Shown: positions 43,437 to 54,018 of the stretch, piece after piece | Numbering within the stretch: the stretch's first letter is position 1 | How the letters are laid out: every line of letters begins with the position of its first letter | Source of the DNA: JAAEQG01 sp043803085 | GTDB lineage: Bacteria > Planctomycetota > Phycisphaerae > UBA1845 | Assembly: GCA_043803085.1 (NCBI GenBank) | Contig: JAZDKM010000288.1 | Coordinates: forward strand, 3,373-67,372 | DNA length: 64,000 bases | Direction of reading: 5' to 3' | Made by a program: the position numbers and the translations under genes | The notes under the pieces: generated by a model | Database searches by the model: none | The model's input: the letters and a program-made list of their open reading frames with translations, nothing else | Told to the model about the DNA's origin: nothing

Positions 43437-44516
43437 ATGCCCGATCACCCGGAAACACTCCTGGAGGTTGCCGACCTGCGGACGGAGTTTGCCGCGGACA
43501 GCGGCACGGTGACCGCGGTGGACGGCGTCTCCCTGACCGTCCCGCGGGGTCAGACGGTGGCCCTGCTGGGTGAGAGTGGCTGCGGGAAGAGTGTCACTGC
43601 TCTGTCGCTCATGCGGCTGATCCCCTCCCCCCCGGGCCGCCTCCGTACCGGCCGGGTCGTCCTCTATCCCGAATCCGGCGGCGCCGGCGTCGATCTCCTG
43701 GCCCTCTCCGAAAAACAGATGCGCTCGATCCGTGGACGCCGGCTGGCCATGGTCTTTCAGGAGCCGATGACCTCCCTCAATCCAGTCTTCACCGTCGGGG
43801 CCCAGATCGTCGAAGCCATTGAGTTGCACCAGCACCTTCGCGGTCGGGCGGCCTGGAAGCTCGCCCAGGACATGCTCGAGCGGGTGGGCATCCCTGACCC
43901 GCCAGGTTGCGTCCGCGAGTATCCCCACCAACTGTCCGGCGGCATGCAGCAGCGCGTCATGATTGCCATGGCCCTCGCCTGCCGGCCTCTGCTCTTGATC
44001 GCCGACGAGCCCACCACCGCCCTTGACGTGACCACCCAAGCGCAGATCCTCGATCTCCTCCGCACCTTGCAAGCCGACACCGGCATGAGCCTCCTCATCA
44101 TCTCCCACGATCTGGGTGTAGTGGCCCAGATCGCCAATTGGGTCTATGTCATGTACGCGGGAAAAATCGTCGAGTACGGCCCTATCCAGGCAATCTTCGA
44201 GCGTCCGGCCCATCCTTACACGCAGGCCCTCTTCCGATGTACGCCGCGAATCGAACGCACCATCGAACGTTTACAAGTGATCCCTGGCAGCGTGCCCGAC
44301 CCCGCTGACTATCCTAGCGGTTGCCGATTTCATCCGCGGTGTGCCCTCACGGAACGTCTCGCGCGGGAAACGGGGCGTCCGACGGCGACCGTACATCGTG
44401 GCGAAGAGCCGCTCACGGTTGTGGCCTCGTGCCGCGACGGCCATGACCATGATGGGCAGGGGCCGCCGCTCCGCCAAGTGGACCCAGGCCATTTCGCGGC
44501 CTGTCGGGAACTCTGA
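43437..44516 (+). CDS. oppD: Oligopeptide transport ATPase OppD
   Basis: The 359-residue ABC ATPase has Walker A G-E-S-G-C-G-K-S, signature L-S-G-G-M-Q-Q-R, Walker B L-L-L-I-A-D-E-P and the C-terminal oligopeptide-type extension with C-R-F-H-P-R-C, which in this family binds an iron-sulfur cluster with other Cys. It powers import with OppF. It starts 9 bases after oppC and ends 1 base before oppF. Confidence 0.94.
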   Translation: MPDHPETLLEVADLRTEFAADSGTVTAVDGVSLTVPRGQTVALLGESGCGKSVTALSLMRLIPSPPGRLRTGRVVLYPESGGAGVDLLALSEKQMRSIRGRRLAMVFQEPMTSLNPVFTVGAQIVEAIELHQHLRGRAAWKLAQDMLERVGIPDPPGCVREYPHQLSGGMQQRVMIAMALACRPLLLIADEPTTALDVTTQAQILDLLRTLQADTGMSLLIISHDLGVVAQIANWVYVMYAGKIVEYGPIQAIFERPAHPYTQALFRCTPRIERTIERLQVIPGSVPDPADYPSGCRFHPRCALTERLARETGRPTATVHRGEEPLTVVASCRDGHDHDGQGPPLRQVDPGHFAACREL

Positions 44517-44517
44517 G

Positions 44518-45563
44518 ATGAGCACTGGGCCACTCAGCACTCAGCACGCAACACTAGGCCCTCCCGCGGCTGGTAGCCAACCGCTCCTGAGCGTACGCAA
44601 CCTGCGGGTGTACTTTCCTATCCGCCGCGGCGTCTGGGGCCGGACCGTCGGGTGGATCAAGGCCGTAGACAGCATCAGCTTCGACATTCCTTGCGGACAG
44701 ACCCTCGGTTTAGTCGGCGAGAGTGGGTGCGGAAAGACGACGGCCGGCCGCGCGATCCTATGTCTGGTTCCCGCTACCGGAGGGCAAGTGCTCTACGACG
44801 GCCAGGACGTCTTGGGCCTCAAGCGCCGCGAATTGCGCGCCCAGCGCCGCCGCATGCAGATCGTCTTCCAGGACCCCTACGGCAGTCTCAACCCGCGCAT
44901 GACCATCGAAGACATTGTGGGCGAGCCGCTCGCGGTCCACCGCATCGCCCGCGGGCGACAACGCCGCGAGATGGTCGCCGCCATCTTGGAGCGGGTCGGC
45001 CTGAGCCCCGCGTACATGCACCGCTACCCGCACGAGTTTTCCGGCGGCCAGCGGCAGCGCGTGGCCATCGCCCGGGCCATCGTGCTTATGCCGCGCTTCG
45101 TCGTTTGTGACGAATGCGTCAGCGCCCTCGATGTCTCCGTCCAGGCCCAGATTCTCAATCTACTGAGTGACCTGCAGCGCGACCTCGGGCTGACCTATCT
45201 TTTTATCGCCCACAACCTGGCCGTTGTGCGTCATATCAGTGAGCGGATCGTGGTCATGTATCTCGGGCGAATCGTGGAGATCGGGGATCGCCGGGACATC
45301 TTCGAGGACCCGCGCCACCCCTACACCCGGGCCCTGCTGGCCTCCATCCCCAGTCTCGAACCCGTCGCGCCCGCGGCGGGGGGGCGGCGGGTGCCGCTCA
45401 TCGGCGAGGTCCCAGCCCGGCCAACGTACCTTCCGGTTGCCGGTTTCGCACGCGCTGCCCCTTCGCCGCCGACCGATGCCACACGGAGCCGCCGCTGGAA
45501 CCCAGGGCCGGCCTCCAGGCCGGCCACCTCGTGGCCTGCCATTACGCCGAAACAACGTTCTGA
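44518..45563 (+). pseudogene. oppF: Oligopeptide transport ATPase OppF, frameshift near C-terminus
   Basis: Walker A G-E-S-G-C-G-K-T, signature F-S-G-G-Q-R-Q-R and Walker B are intact in the first frame, up to L-I-G-E-V-P at 45413. The expected tail S-P-A-N-V-P-S-G-C-R-F-R-T-R-C-P continues at 45414 in another frame and ends with a proper stop at 45561-45563, so one base is missing in the CCC at 45411-45413. Read straight, the protein instead gains a long unrelated tail to 45663. The ATPase core would survive; the Cys-rich extension would not. The first residues (S-T-G-P-L-S-T-Q-H) come from CACTCAG repeats. Confidence 0.85.
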
Positions 45564-45701
45564 AACCGCTTTGCCCGACGAAAAACGGGGGTTCGGGAAT
45601 ACGAAAACTGCGGCAGTGGTGTATTCCTTTGTGGAACAAGAGAGAAAGAGCGTTGGGGTATAGCCCCAGCAGAGCGTGGCCGGATGAAGGGAGGCTTTAC
45701 A

Positions 45702-48700
45702 ATGTTCGTAGCGAATAGATGGGGTGAAGAACATAGCGGATTCGCCGCATTGCGGTCCTGGTGTTCTTGGCGCCGGCACGGCGGGGCGGCCAGGGCGGGG
45801 CTGATCGGGCACGGCGTGCTCATGGCCTGCTGGACGCTGCTCAGCGCGCATCCTGCCGCGGCGGTGGGGCCCTGCGACTTGGATGCCAACGGGACGACCA
45901 CGGGCGAGGAGTGCCGGCAGTGTTGCGACGTCGACCCGGCCTGCCCCCTGGCCAGCGACCCGACGCTCTCCAGCCGAAGCCGGAGCCATCTGCCGGAGGA
46001 TGAGATCGTTCTGACCCGCTCGTACACTCAGTGGCTGACTACCACTCACGCACTCACCATCCACGATGCCGACGATCTTCCAGGTGGGAATCCGGAGCTT
46101 CCGGGCTATCCGAAGACCTCCGGGGATAAGCTATGGGCGGCGCTCGACTGCGGCGACTTCGACGGTGACGACGACGATGAGATCGTCATGGCGAAGTACA
46201 AGTTCTTTTTGCTTGAGGTAGACGGGATTTTTGTCCGCGACTATCTGGAAAGCGGCGCCGGCGCGTTCAGTTACGACGGCCCGAAACTGGATGTGCTACT
46301 AGATGTAGCCGCCGGTGATTTCAACGGCGATGGGGATGACGAGATCGTAGTGGTTCGCCCCGACGGTATCTTGCTGAAACCGCAAGTGCGGATCATCGAT
46401 CCCCTTGCCGGGCCGGCGGGAGCTTACGACGCTAGCAGTACCGATTGGGTCACCGGTCGATGGTTAACCTGGACCCGGGTCACGGCCGGCGACTTCGACG
46501 GCGACGGCGACGACGAGATCGTTCTGGTCGGCCCGGACCAATCCAACCCCTTCCGGACGGCTGTCTCAGTTATCGATCCCGGCGATCCAGGCCCCAACGG
46601 CTATCGCTGGACGGCCGATCCCGATATCGGCGACTGGCTAGGCGATGCCGCGACGGGAGATTTCGACGGAGACGGCGTCGATGAGTTGGCGGTCGTGCGT
46701 CCTTACGCTATTACTCAGATATACAAGCTACCCGTGAAGGGCTCCACTGGCCAGGCCCAGGGTGCCGCCACAGTTGAGTGGACGCGTGAAGATCCCAACA
46801 TGTCCTATCTCGCCATCGGGGCGGGCGACCTCGATGGGGACGGCGACGCGGAACTCGTTCTTTCCCAGGTTTGGGATCGCGACTGGCCCGACGGAGACCA
46901 GGTGGAATATCAGATTCTGGACGCCCTCGATCCCGACGCCCTGCCCTATCCCGCCAGGAATGTCCTGGTTCCCGAGCCTGACATCCCGTGGCATGATCTG
47001 GCCTTGGGTGATCTGAACGGCGACGGTTACCGGCTGGGATTGATCTGGAAGGACAGCTTTACTCAGGCAAGCTTCCCCACCGCCATCCTGTTTACGCCGC
47101 CGGCACTGGAGGGCGGCCACGTGGTCGGCGGAGATAGGGAAGCCATCGCCGGGGCGAAGTTCAGTCACCAGAAGGAATTGTCCTCGTCCAACACGGTCAA
47201 GGTGGGTCTGGGCATATCCAACGAACTCGCTGTCGAGGGGGACCTCCAGGTCGCCAAGATCAAAGCTTCGGTGGAAGTGGCCTACAGACACGAGCTTCAG
47301 AACACTCAGAACAACAAGAGCTGGGTAATCGAGGAAGCGCCGTATGATGCGGACCTGGCCAATCCCGTTGGCCTCGTAGTCTATCAGGACATTGACTATC
47401 GTTTGGAACGGTACCGCATCCTGTCCGGCAACCCGCCGCAACCTTTGCTCCTCGATGGAGAACCGCAGTGTGTGGAGTTTGTCTACCCCACGCGGGTTCA
47501 CGAGGGCACTGAGATCGGCTATGATGACTTCTTCTGGGGTGACACGGGCACCAATGGGCTGTTTTATGATACCTTTGGCGTCGAGACCGCCGATGCGCTG
47601 GTCGGGACTAGTGGTATCTGGACGGACTACGATAACCACACCGCGGGAGACCCCCTCTCCTATGCCGACAACGTTCTGGGCGGCGAGAGCGACCTCTTCG
47701 GCGTCAAGACGCAGACCATTTCCGAGCAGACCGAGATTGGGGCCGGCAGCGCACCCTTGATCTGGGAGATCGGGGAGAGTCAGCAGGATTGTACCCTGGA
47801 GACCAACAGTTGGAACGTAAAAGTCAAAGTGGGCGGCAGCGGCAAGTTGGGCCCCGTTTCCGTCTCCGACACGGTTACTCTGGGTTTCGACTGGGCCACG
47901 TCGGAGGGACAATGCGCCGAGGACAAAACCCGGATTCAGGGCTCTTTGCGCATTAACCGGCTCAAGGATGACGACTTCGAATACCGCGACACCACGGAGT
48001 TCTTCTTGTCGCCCGATCCGGACGCCGAGGATGACTCCGGCCCGCCCGGGACGGTCATCATCGCTCATACCGCGGACCAGTTCGGGGTCGGTTACTGTAA
48101 GCCCCAGGCGAGCCTGAAGATAACCACCACACTGCCCGTGGACACGAACGAGGAAATCTGTTTTGACGCCTCGGATTCGACCGAACCGCAAGGCGAAAAC
48201 CTGACCTACGCCTGGGATTGGAACTACAACGGCACGTTCACCGCCTCCCCGGGGGATACCGGTGAGACGGCCTGTCACACCTACGGCACACCTGGGACCT
48301 ATCGCGTCGCGGTGCGCGTCACGGATGCGGGCGGGAACGGCCTGTGTGATTCAGGCAGCGTTTCCCTTTCCGACTTGGCCGTGAGGGAGTTTGGCGTTGG
48401 CGGATGGGAATGCAAGACCTGCGATGACCTGAGCACCCCGTCCTGTGACGGCGATCAGACCATCAAGGCCTGTGTCAAGCTTGCCGAAGGCGTCGGAGGG
48501 GAATCCTGGACGACGAACCCGCACCTGGTGAGCAATCCCGATCCCAACCCCAATCCCCACCCGGGGAACTGTTATAGCAAGTTGGGCGTCTTCTTCGAGT
48601 TCGTCACGCCCTATCAAACGAGCGACGTGAGTCGCACGCGCATCGAAGCCACGTACGGCGATGACGACCTGACCGTGGGCAACAGCACCATCGCGGAATA

Positions 48701-51700
48701 CTCGATCATCATCATGCGTTACACCGCCGGCACCTGGGAGGCCCTCGGCGCGCCGGCTGACCGGTACGTCGACCCCGCCAACAATCGCGCGTGGGTCGAG
48801 ACCAGTCTCCCGCTTCAACCGATTCAAGGGGTTTTCGGACTGTTCGGCAATGCCTACCCGGTGGCCGCTCTGACGGCATCGCCCTCGGGACCGGTCTGCC
48901 CGGATGAGGAGATCACATTCGATGCCAATGGGAGCAGCGATCCTGAGGGCAGCGCGCTGACCTATCATTGGATCGTGGACGGTCTGGAGCAGGTGCTTCC
49001 CACCTCTTCCAAGATGATCACCCGTTCCTTCCGCAGTACCGGGAATCACTTCGTTCGCGTGAGCGTCGAGGACGCCTGTGAAGATGGCAATCCCTTCACC
49101 GAGACGGGGCTGTCGGACGATGCTCTGGTCATCGTCACGGTCAAGGCCAATCAGCCGCCGAACATTCCGACTTTGGGCGACAATGATTACCCGCGGTCGT
49201 TCGGGGCATACGACGCCGAGGGGGCCACCAGTATCACCGTGCAGTGGACGGACGGCGACCCGGACGTAGGCGATACCGTCCTTTCAGACGTGTTTCTGTC
49301 GGAGGGAACCAACTTCCAGGGCGTTGATCTGGACAATCCCCCGCCGAACGTGGACGTCGTCTCGGACACGCCGGGCACCTCCGCCGTCTTCAACGTGAGC
49401 GGCGCAGACAACAAATACTACTGGCGCGTCCGGGCCACCGACTCGTGCGACGACGAAACCCACAGCCACGTCGGCGAACGCAGTTGGAACTTCAGCCTGG
49501 ACAATACGCCGCCGGAGTGGTCCGACGCGGAGGGCATGCAGTTCGCCGTTCTGAACGTGAACTCCAACGGCCATACGATCACGTGCCGCTGGGAGCCGGC
49601 TTACGATCCATCGCAGCCGGTGACCTATGACCTCTACCGCGAGGCGGGATATCCTCTGATTTGGGGCAGTCCACTGGCTTCGGAGGTTTGCCCCGTGGAG
49701 GACGCCGGCAACACGTACTGGGCCCTGGGATGCGAGATGTCCGAGGTCAACCAGGGGACCCTCTACTCGGTGGGCGTCCGGTCCAAGGACGCGACCGTCC
49801 CCTATCCGGGCGTAGCCAACGTGCAGCCCAACCGCGACGGGAACACGGTGTCCTTCGGCGTCTACGCCACCGCCGGTGACGGAGGCTTCGACGGCGATCT
49901 GGACGATCTCGTCATCGACACGGAGGACTTGGTCAGCGACGACGGCGGGGGGACCTACACCTTCCACGGTTCCGTGACCATCTCTCCCGGCGACACGCTG
50001 ACCATCCCCGCCGGCACCACGCTCAAATTCGCCCGGAACGTCTGCCTTAACGTCTATGGGACATTGATCGCGCATGGCACGGAGGAAGACCCGATCATCT
50101 TCACCGGGGAACTGGCCCAGGACTGCTACTGGTACGGCATCACGGCTTCGTTCGATCAGAGCGGTGGAGCAGTCTTGGACCTGAAGTGGTGTAAGGTCCG
50201 CCGATCACGCGTGGGCATCCAAGCTTACCAGTCCGACGTAACGCTGGAAGACTGCGAAATCCAGGACAGTTGCGGGCGGGGTCTGATGATGATCGGTGGG
50301 ACCGTGAACGTCACCGGCGGGCGTATCCACCACAACAGCGGCAGTGGGATTGGCAGTTTCCATTCGGCCGGAGCCATCGCGGACTGCGAAATCGACAACA
50401 ACGGCGTGGACGGGATCGAAATCAGCAACGATCCGTCTGACCCGGTGGTTCTGATCATCGACGGCTGCCTGGTCCATGATAATACCGACGACGGCATTGG
50501 CGTCAGCAATCCCAGCATCCAGAACTTCATCACCGACTGCCGAATCTATCAGAATGAAGACGCCGGGATCGAGATCAGCGAGTACTCCTGGGTGCAGCAG
50601 CCCGGCCCGGTCATCGACGGCAATCCGGAGATCAACACGAACAAGTATGGAATCGCCTGTTACAAAATGGCCCAGCCGATCGTGCGCCGCAGTGCCATAC
50701 GCTTGAACTACGTCGCCGGCGTGTACACCAGCAACTCCATGCCCGACCTGGGCAATTGCAACAATGACGGGGCGTGCACGGCCGGCGAGGATCCCGGAAC
50801 CAACATCATCGCCTGGAACGGCCAGATGGAAGTTCTGGATGAGCAAGCCACGCTGAACATCTCCGCGGAGGGCAACTGGTGGGGCGTCAGTCCGCCGAAC
50901 CCCGCGCTCATCGCCGCCAACGTGGACTTCAACCCGTGGCTGGCGGCGGCCCCCCAAGACGTGGGTGACCCCTCTGATCCGCAGGTGGGCAATCCTGGCT
51001 TCGAGGGCCTGATCGGGGTGGTGCCGGAGGGGTGGCGCTGGTTCCATAGCAGCAACCCCACCGGAGGTTTCGCTGTCACCCAAGCCCCAGGCGGGGCCCC
51101 GGAGGGTGTCAACGTGGTATTGCTGAATCGCAGTGATCCCGACGGCGATTCCGCCTTGGACAAGGATACGCCGGCGCTGCGCTTCCCCATTGCGGCCGGG
51201 CGGGTGTACAAGCTCGAATACGCCGCCCAGGCATCTATGGCCGGGACCAATCACAGTGCCGCACTGCAGTGGTACGCCGGAACGGCGGATGAAGAATTCA
51301 TCGCCGACTCACCCGCCAATGTGCCCGACGCCCAGAGCAGTTGGGAGTACTTCGGCTTGTCCGCCCGAGCTCCGGCGGTGGCGCAAGGCGACGCCGCGGA
51401 CGCAACGTATGCCTCCATTGGCTTCTGGATCATCGGTACGGGTGAGACGCTTCTGGATGACGTGAGACTGGACGAAGTCACCTACAACCAGAATCGGCTG
51501 GTCAACGGCAGCTTTGACAACTCGGCCCTGCGGGCGGTGAATTGGAGCGTCTTCAATACCCCTCCCACAGGAGCGAACTACGTCGAACTCATCACCACCC
51601 CGGGTATCGCCTACGAAGGGCCTTATGTGCTGCGTATGTACCGCGGCAGTGCCACGAGCGACTTCGGCATCCAGAGCAGCTCCGTCGCGGTCAAGCCGGC

Positions 51701-53894
51701 TGAAACCATCCAGGTGAGCCTGGCCGCCCGCCGGTATTCCTCCCTGGGTGGGTCCTCCCTCAAGCTGAAACTGACCGTGACGGAGTACGATAGCGGGGCA
51801 CCGGTCGGCGCGCAGGACGTACTCTTGGGCCCGCATGCCGTTCCCCCCGCAGCGTATCTGGAGTCCTCGGCCTCGTTTACGATGGGGGCCTCTACGGATG
51901 CCGTCACTTTGGCCATTCGGATCGTTAATTCCGCCGGCGCTCCGTCCGTGGGCGACTATCTCCTCGACGCGATTTCAGTCATCGTGCCGGCGAACGACTG
52001 CAACGGCAACGGGGCTGACGACGCCGACGACATCGCCGGGGGAGTCAGCCAGGACTGCAACGGCAACGGGACTCCCGACGAATGTGATATTGTCTTTGGT
52101 AGCAGCAGCGATTGCCAACCCAACGGCATTCCCGACGATTGCGAGACCGACTGCAACAGTAACAACATCCCCGACGATTGCGACATCTCCGCCGGCCTCA
52201 GCTCGGACTGCCAGCGCAACGGCACGCCCGACGAGTGTGAGCCGGATTGCGACGGCGACGACATACCCGACGGCTGCGAGATCGACTGCGATCTGAATGG
52301 CACACCCGACGATTGCGAGACCGTGCCGGACTGCAACACCAACGGTCGCTCCGACGTGTGCGACGTCGGGTGGGGTTTCTCCCTCGATCTCAACGGCAAC
52401 GGGGTCCCGGACGAATGCGAGCCGGACTGCAACACCAACGGCCAGCCTGATGATTATGACATCTCTTCGGGAGTCAGTACCGACTGCGACGGCAACGGAA
52501 CGCCGGATCTGTGCGATTTGCAGAGCGGCGGTCCGGACTGCAACAGTAATGGCTGGCTTGATGCGTGCGACCTGGCCGGCAATGACTGCGACTCCAACGG
52601 ACAACCGGACGAATGCCAGGCGGACGCAGACGGGGATCTGGTGCCCGATCCCTGCGACGTGTGCCCGGGTTTCAATGATGCCGACGACACTGACGGAGAC
52701 GGCATCCCGGACGCTTGCGACCGATTGGGCGACGTAGATCACGACAGCGACATCGATCTGGACGACTACAGCAGTCTCTCCGCCTGTCTGGGCGGCCCCG
52801 GCGTGTCGGCGCCCCCCCAAGGATGCGCGCCTGGCGAGTTCGCCTCGGCCGACCTCGACGGCGACGGGGATGTGGATCTCGGCGACTTCGCCTTGCTCCA
52901 GCAGGTGTTCACCGGGGCATGCGGGAACGGATTCCTCGAGGGTGCTGAGGAGTGCGACGACGGCGGCGAATCCGTTTCCTGTGACATCAACTGCACGGCC
53001 GCGTGGTGCGGGGACGGCACAGTGAACGCGACGTCGGGCGAAGCATGCGACGCGGGCGGCGAATCGCCCACCTGCGACACCGACTGCACGTTCGCGTCCT
53101 GCGGCGACGGCACCCTTAACGCAACCGCAGGTGAAGAATGCGATGCCGGCGGCGAATCGGCCACCTGTGACATCGACTGCACGGCCGCCGTGTGCGGCGA
53201 CGGCACGCTCAACGTGACCGCCGGTGAGGAGTGTGACGACGGCGGAGAGTCGGCCACGTGCGATGCCAACTGCACTTTCGCCGTGTGCGGCGACGGCACG
53301 CTCAACGTGACCGCCGGTGAGGAGTGTGACGACGGCGGAGAGTCGGCCACGTGCGATGCCAATTGCACCTTCGCCTCCTGCGGTGACGGCACGCTCAACC
53401 CCACGGCCGGTGAGCAATGCGACGACGGCAACCAGATCGACGGCGATGGCTGCTCCTCCACCTGCCAGATCGAAGCACAGCCGCTGCCGGAGTGCGTCAT
53501 TCCATTCGGACCGGGGCCGGGGTGGTGTCCGAATATCGCGCCGGTGTGCGGCGCCCTATTTGCTCCTGGCGGAGGAGACTGTGTGGAGTACCAGCCCTGC
53601 GCCACCACGCCGCCGTTTGCGTATCGCGTGGAGGCCCCGTTCGTCATTGCGCTGGGGGGCGACTTGAACCGGCTTTCCGTCATGTTCTCGGGCTTCCAAG
53701 GCACCCAGGGCGTCATGCAGTTCTTTGATGCCTTGGGAGCGGAGGTGGGCCCGCCGCTGTTCACCAACGGCGATTGCCAATCCGGGCCGCCGCTGCCTCA
53801 ATACGTCATCTTCAGCCGATCCGTACGGACCATCCAGGTGACGGCCATGGGCGGGCCGGTCTGGATCGACACGTTCCACGTAAACCCGCCGTAG
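45702..53894 (+). CDS. Giant multidomain secreted/surface protein (about 2730 aa)
   Basis: After a long signal region (about 1-55) come FG-GAP-type D-x-D-G-D-D repeats (about 150-445), an unassigned beta-rich region (445-800), a PKD domain (800-880), a second PKD-like domain (1055-1143), Fn3-like domains (1150-1390), a right-handed parallel beta-helix (about 1425-1735), two jelly-roll-like domains (about 1760-2095), fifteen D-C-N-x-N-G-x-P-D-x-C-D units (2098-2335), a dockerin-like EF-hand pair (2342-2406), six Cys-rich C-G-D-G-T-x-N repeats (2406-2593) and a beta domain. Such build suggests a Ca2+-stabilised adhesin or matrix protein. The ATG at 45702 follows GGGAGG; 45684 is an alternative. 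A strong terminator follows. Confidence 0.85.
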   Translation: MFVANRWGEEHSGFAALRSWCSWRRHGGAARAGLIGHGVLMACWTLLSAHPAAAVGPCDLDANGTTTGEECRQCCDVDPACPLASDPTLSSRSRSHLPEDEIVLTRSYTQWLTTTHALTIHDADDLPGGNPELPGYPKTSGDKLWAALDCGDFDGDDDDEIVMAKYKFFLLEVDGIFVRDYLESGAGAFSYDGPKLDVLLDVAAGDFNGDGDDEIVVVRPDGILLKPQVRIIDPLAGPAGAYDASSTDWVTGRWLTWTRVTAGDFDGDGDDEIVLVGPDQSNPFRTAVSVIDPGDPGPNGYRWTADPDIGDWLGDAATGDFDGDGVDELAVVRPYAITQIYKLPVKGSTGQAQGAATVEWTREDPNMSYLAIGAGDLDGDGDAELVLSQVWDRDWPDGDQVEYQILDALDPDALPYPARNVLVPEPDIPWHDLALGDLNGDGYRLGLIWKDSFTQASFPTAILFTPPALEGGHVVGGDREAIAGAKFSHQKELSSSNTVKVGLGISNELAVEGDLQVAKIKASVEVAYRHELQNTQNNKSWVIEEAPYDADLANPVGLVVYQDIDYRLERYRILSGNPPQPLLLDGEPQCVEFVYPTRVHEGTEIGYDDFFWGDTGTNGLFYDTFGVETADALVGTSGIWTDYDNHTAGDPLSYADNVLGGESDLFGVKTQTISEQTEIGAGSAPLIWEIGESQQDCTLETNSWNVKVKVGGSGKLGPVSVSDTVTLGFDWATSEGQCAEDKTRIQGSLRINRLKDDDFEYRDTTEFFLSPDPDAEDDSGPPGTVIIAHTADQFGVGYCKPQASLKITTTLPVDTNEEICFDASDSTEPQGENLTYAWDWNYNGTFTASPGDTGETACHTYGTPGTYRVAVRVTDAGGNGLCDSGSVSLSDLAVREFGVGGWECKTCDDLSTPSCDGDQTIKACVKLAEGVGGESWTTNPHLVSNPDPNPNPHPGNCYSKLGVFFEFVTPYQTSDVSRTRIEATYGDDDLTVGNSTIAEYSIIIMRYTAGTWEALGAPADRYVDPANNRAWVETSLPLQPIQGVFGLFGNAYPVAALTASPSGPVCPDEEITFDANGSSDPEGSALTYHWIVDGLEQVLPTSSKMITRSFRSTGNHFVRVSVEDACEDGNPFTETGLSDDALVIVTVKANQPPNIPTLGDNDYPRSFGAYDAEGATSITVQWTDGDPDVGDTVLSDVFLSEGTNFQGVDLDNPPPNVDVVSDTPGTSAVFNVSGADNKYYWRVRATDSCDDETHSHVGERSWNFSLDNTPPEWSDAEGMQFAVLNVNSNGHTITCRWEPAYDPSQPVTYDLYREAGYPLIWGSPLASEVCPVEDAGNTYWALGCEMSEVNQGTLYSVGVRSKDATVPYPGVANVQPNRDGNTVSFGVYATAGDGGFDGDLDDLVIDTEDLVSDDGGGTYTFHGSVTISPGDTLTIPAGTTLKFARNVCLNVYGTLIAHGTEEDPIIFTGELAQDCYWYGITASFDQSGGAVLDLKWCKVRRSRVGIQAYQSDVTLEDCEIQDSCGRGLMMIGGTVNVTGGRIHHNSGSGIGSFHSAGAIADCEIDNNGVDGIEISNDPSDPVVLIIDGCLVHDNTDDGIGVSNPSIQNFITDCRIYQNEDAGIEISEYSWVQQPGPVIDGNPEINTNKYGIACYKMAQPIVRRSAIRLNYVAGVYTSNSMPDLGNCNNDGACTAGEDPGTNIIAWNGQMEVLDEQATLNISAEGNWWGVSPPNPALIAANVDFNPWLAAAPQDVGDPSDPQVGNPGFEGLIGVVPEGWRWFHSSNPTGGFAVTQAPGGAPEGVNVVLLNRSDPDGDSALDKDTPALRFPIAAGRVYKLEYAAQASMAGTNHSAALQWYAGTADEEFIADSPANVPDAQSSWEYFGLSARAPAVAQGDAADATYASIGFWIIGTGETLLDDVRLDEVTYNQNRLVNGSFDNSALRAVNWSVFNTPPTGANYVELITTPGIAYEGPYVLRMYRGSATSDFGIQSSSVAVKPAETIQVSLAARRYSSLGGSSLKLKLTVTEYDSGAPVGAQDVLLGPHAVPPAAYLESSASFTMGASTDAVTLAIRIVNSAGAPSVGDYLLDAISVIVPANDCNGNGADDADDIAGGVSQDCNGNGTPDECDIVFGSSSDCQPNGIPDDCETDCNSNNIPDDCDISAGLSSDCQRNGTPDECEPDCDGDDIPDGCEIDCDLNGTPDDCETVPDCNTNGRSDVCDVGWGFSLDLNGNGVPDECEPDCNTNGQPDDYDISSGVSTDCDGNGTPDLCDLQSGGPDCNSNGWLDACDLAGNDCDSNGQPDECQADADGDLVPDPCDVCPGFNDADDTDGDGIPDACDRLGDVDHDSDIDLDDYSSLSACLGGPGVSAPPQGCAPGEFASADLDGDGDVDLGDFALLQQVFTGACGNGFLEGAEECDDGGESVSCDINCTAAWCGDGTVNATSGEACDAGGESPTCDTDCTFASCGDGTLNATAGEECDAGGESATCDIDCTAAVCGDGTLNVTAGEECDDGGESATCDANCTFAVCGDGTLNVTAGEECDDGGESATCDANCTFASCGDGTLNPTAGEQCDDGNQIDGDGCSSTCQIEAQPLPECVIPFGPGPGWCPNIAPVCGALFAPGGGDCVEYQPCATTPPFAYRVEAPFVIALGGDLNRLSVMFSGFQGTQGVMQFFDALGAEVGPPLFTNGDCQSGPPLPQYVIFSRSVRTIQVTAMGGPVWIDTFHVNPP
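51994..52728 (+). repeat. Coding repeat: fifteen D-C-N-x-N-G units
   Basis: Fifteen units of about 12-16 residues with pattern D-C-x-x-N-G-x-P-D-x-C-D, the last two TSP3-like (D-T-D-G-D-G-I-P-D). These resemble Ca2+-binding thrombospondin-type-3 strings and link the jelly-roll and dockerin parts of the giant protein. Confidence 0.85.
52919..53474 (+). repeat. Coding repeat: six Cys-rich 31-residue units
   Basis: Six units C-G-D-G-T-L-N-x-T-A-G-E-E-C-D with a 93-base period. Units 4 and 5 (53190-53282 and 53283-53375) differ at only two bases. They look like the 'Myxococcus cysteine-rich repeat' (DUF4215) type. Confidence 0.85.
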
Positions 53895-53929
53895 GACCTG
53901 CCGAAAGGGTCTGACCAACGTTATCGGCC

Positions 53930-53957
53930 AAGGGCCGCCCCTCGCGGGCGGCCCTTT
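53930..53957 (+). terminator. Rho-independent-type terminator
   Basis: AAGGGCCGCCC (53930-53940), loop CTCGC, GGGCGGCCCTT (53946-53956), then TTCC. An 11-bp perfect GC-rich stem 35 bases after the giant gene. Confidence 0.8.
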
Positions 53958-54018
53958 CCGTTGCGCACGTGTCAATAACTCCACCGCCCACGTCTATTCA
54001 TCTACGGAGGAGACCGCG

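Noticed and set aside
51975..53417. 480-codon frame on the - strand
   Set aside because: Mirror of the repetitive D-C-N and Cys-rich coding repeats of the giant protein; its apparent repeats are just the complement.
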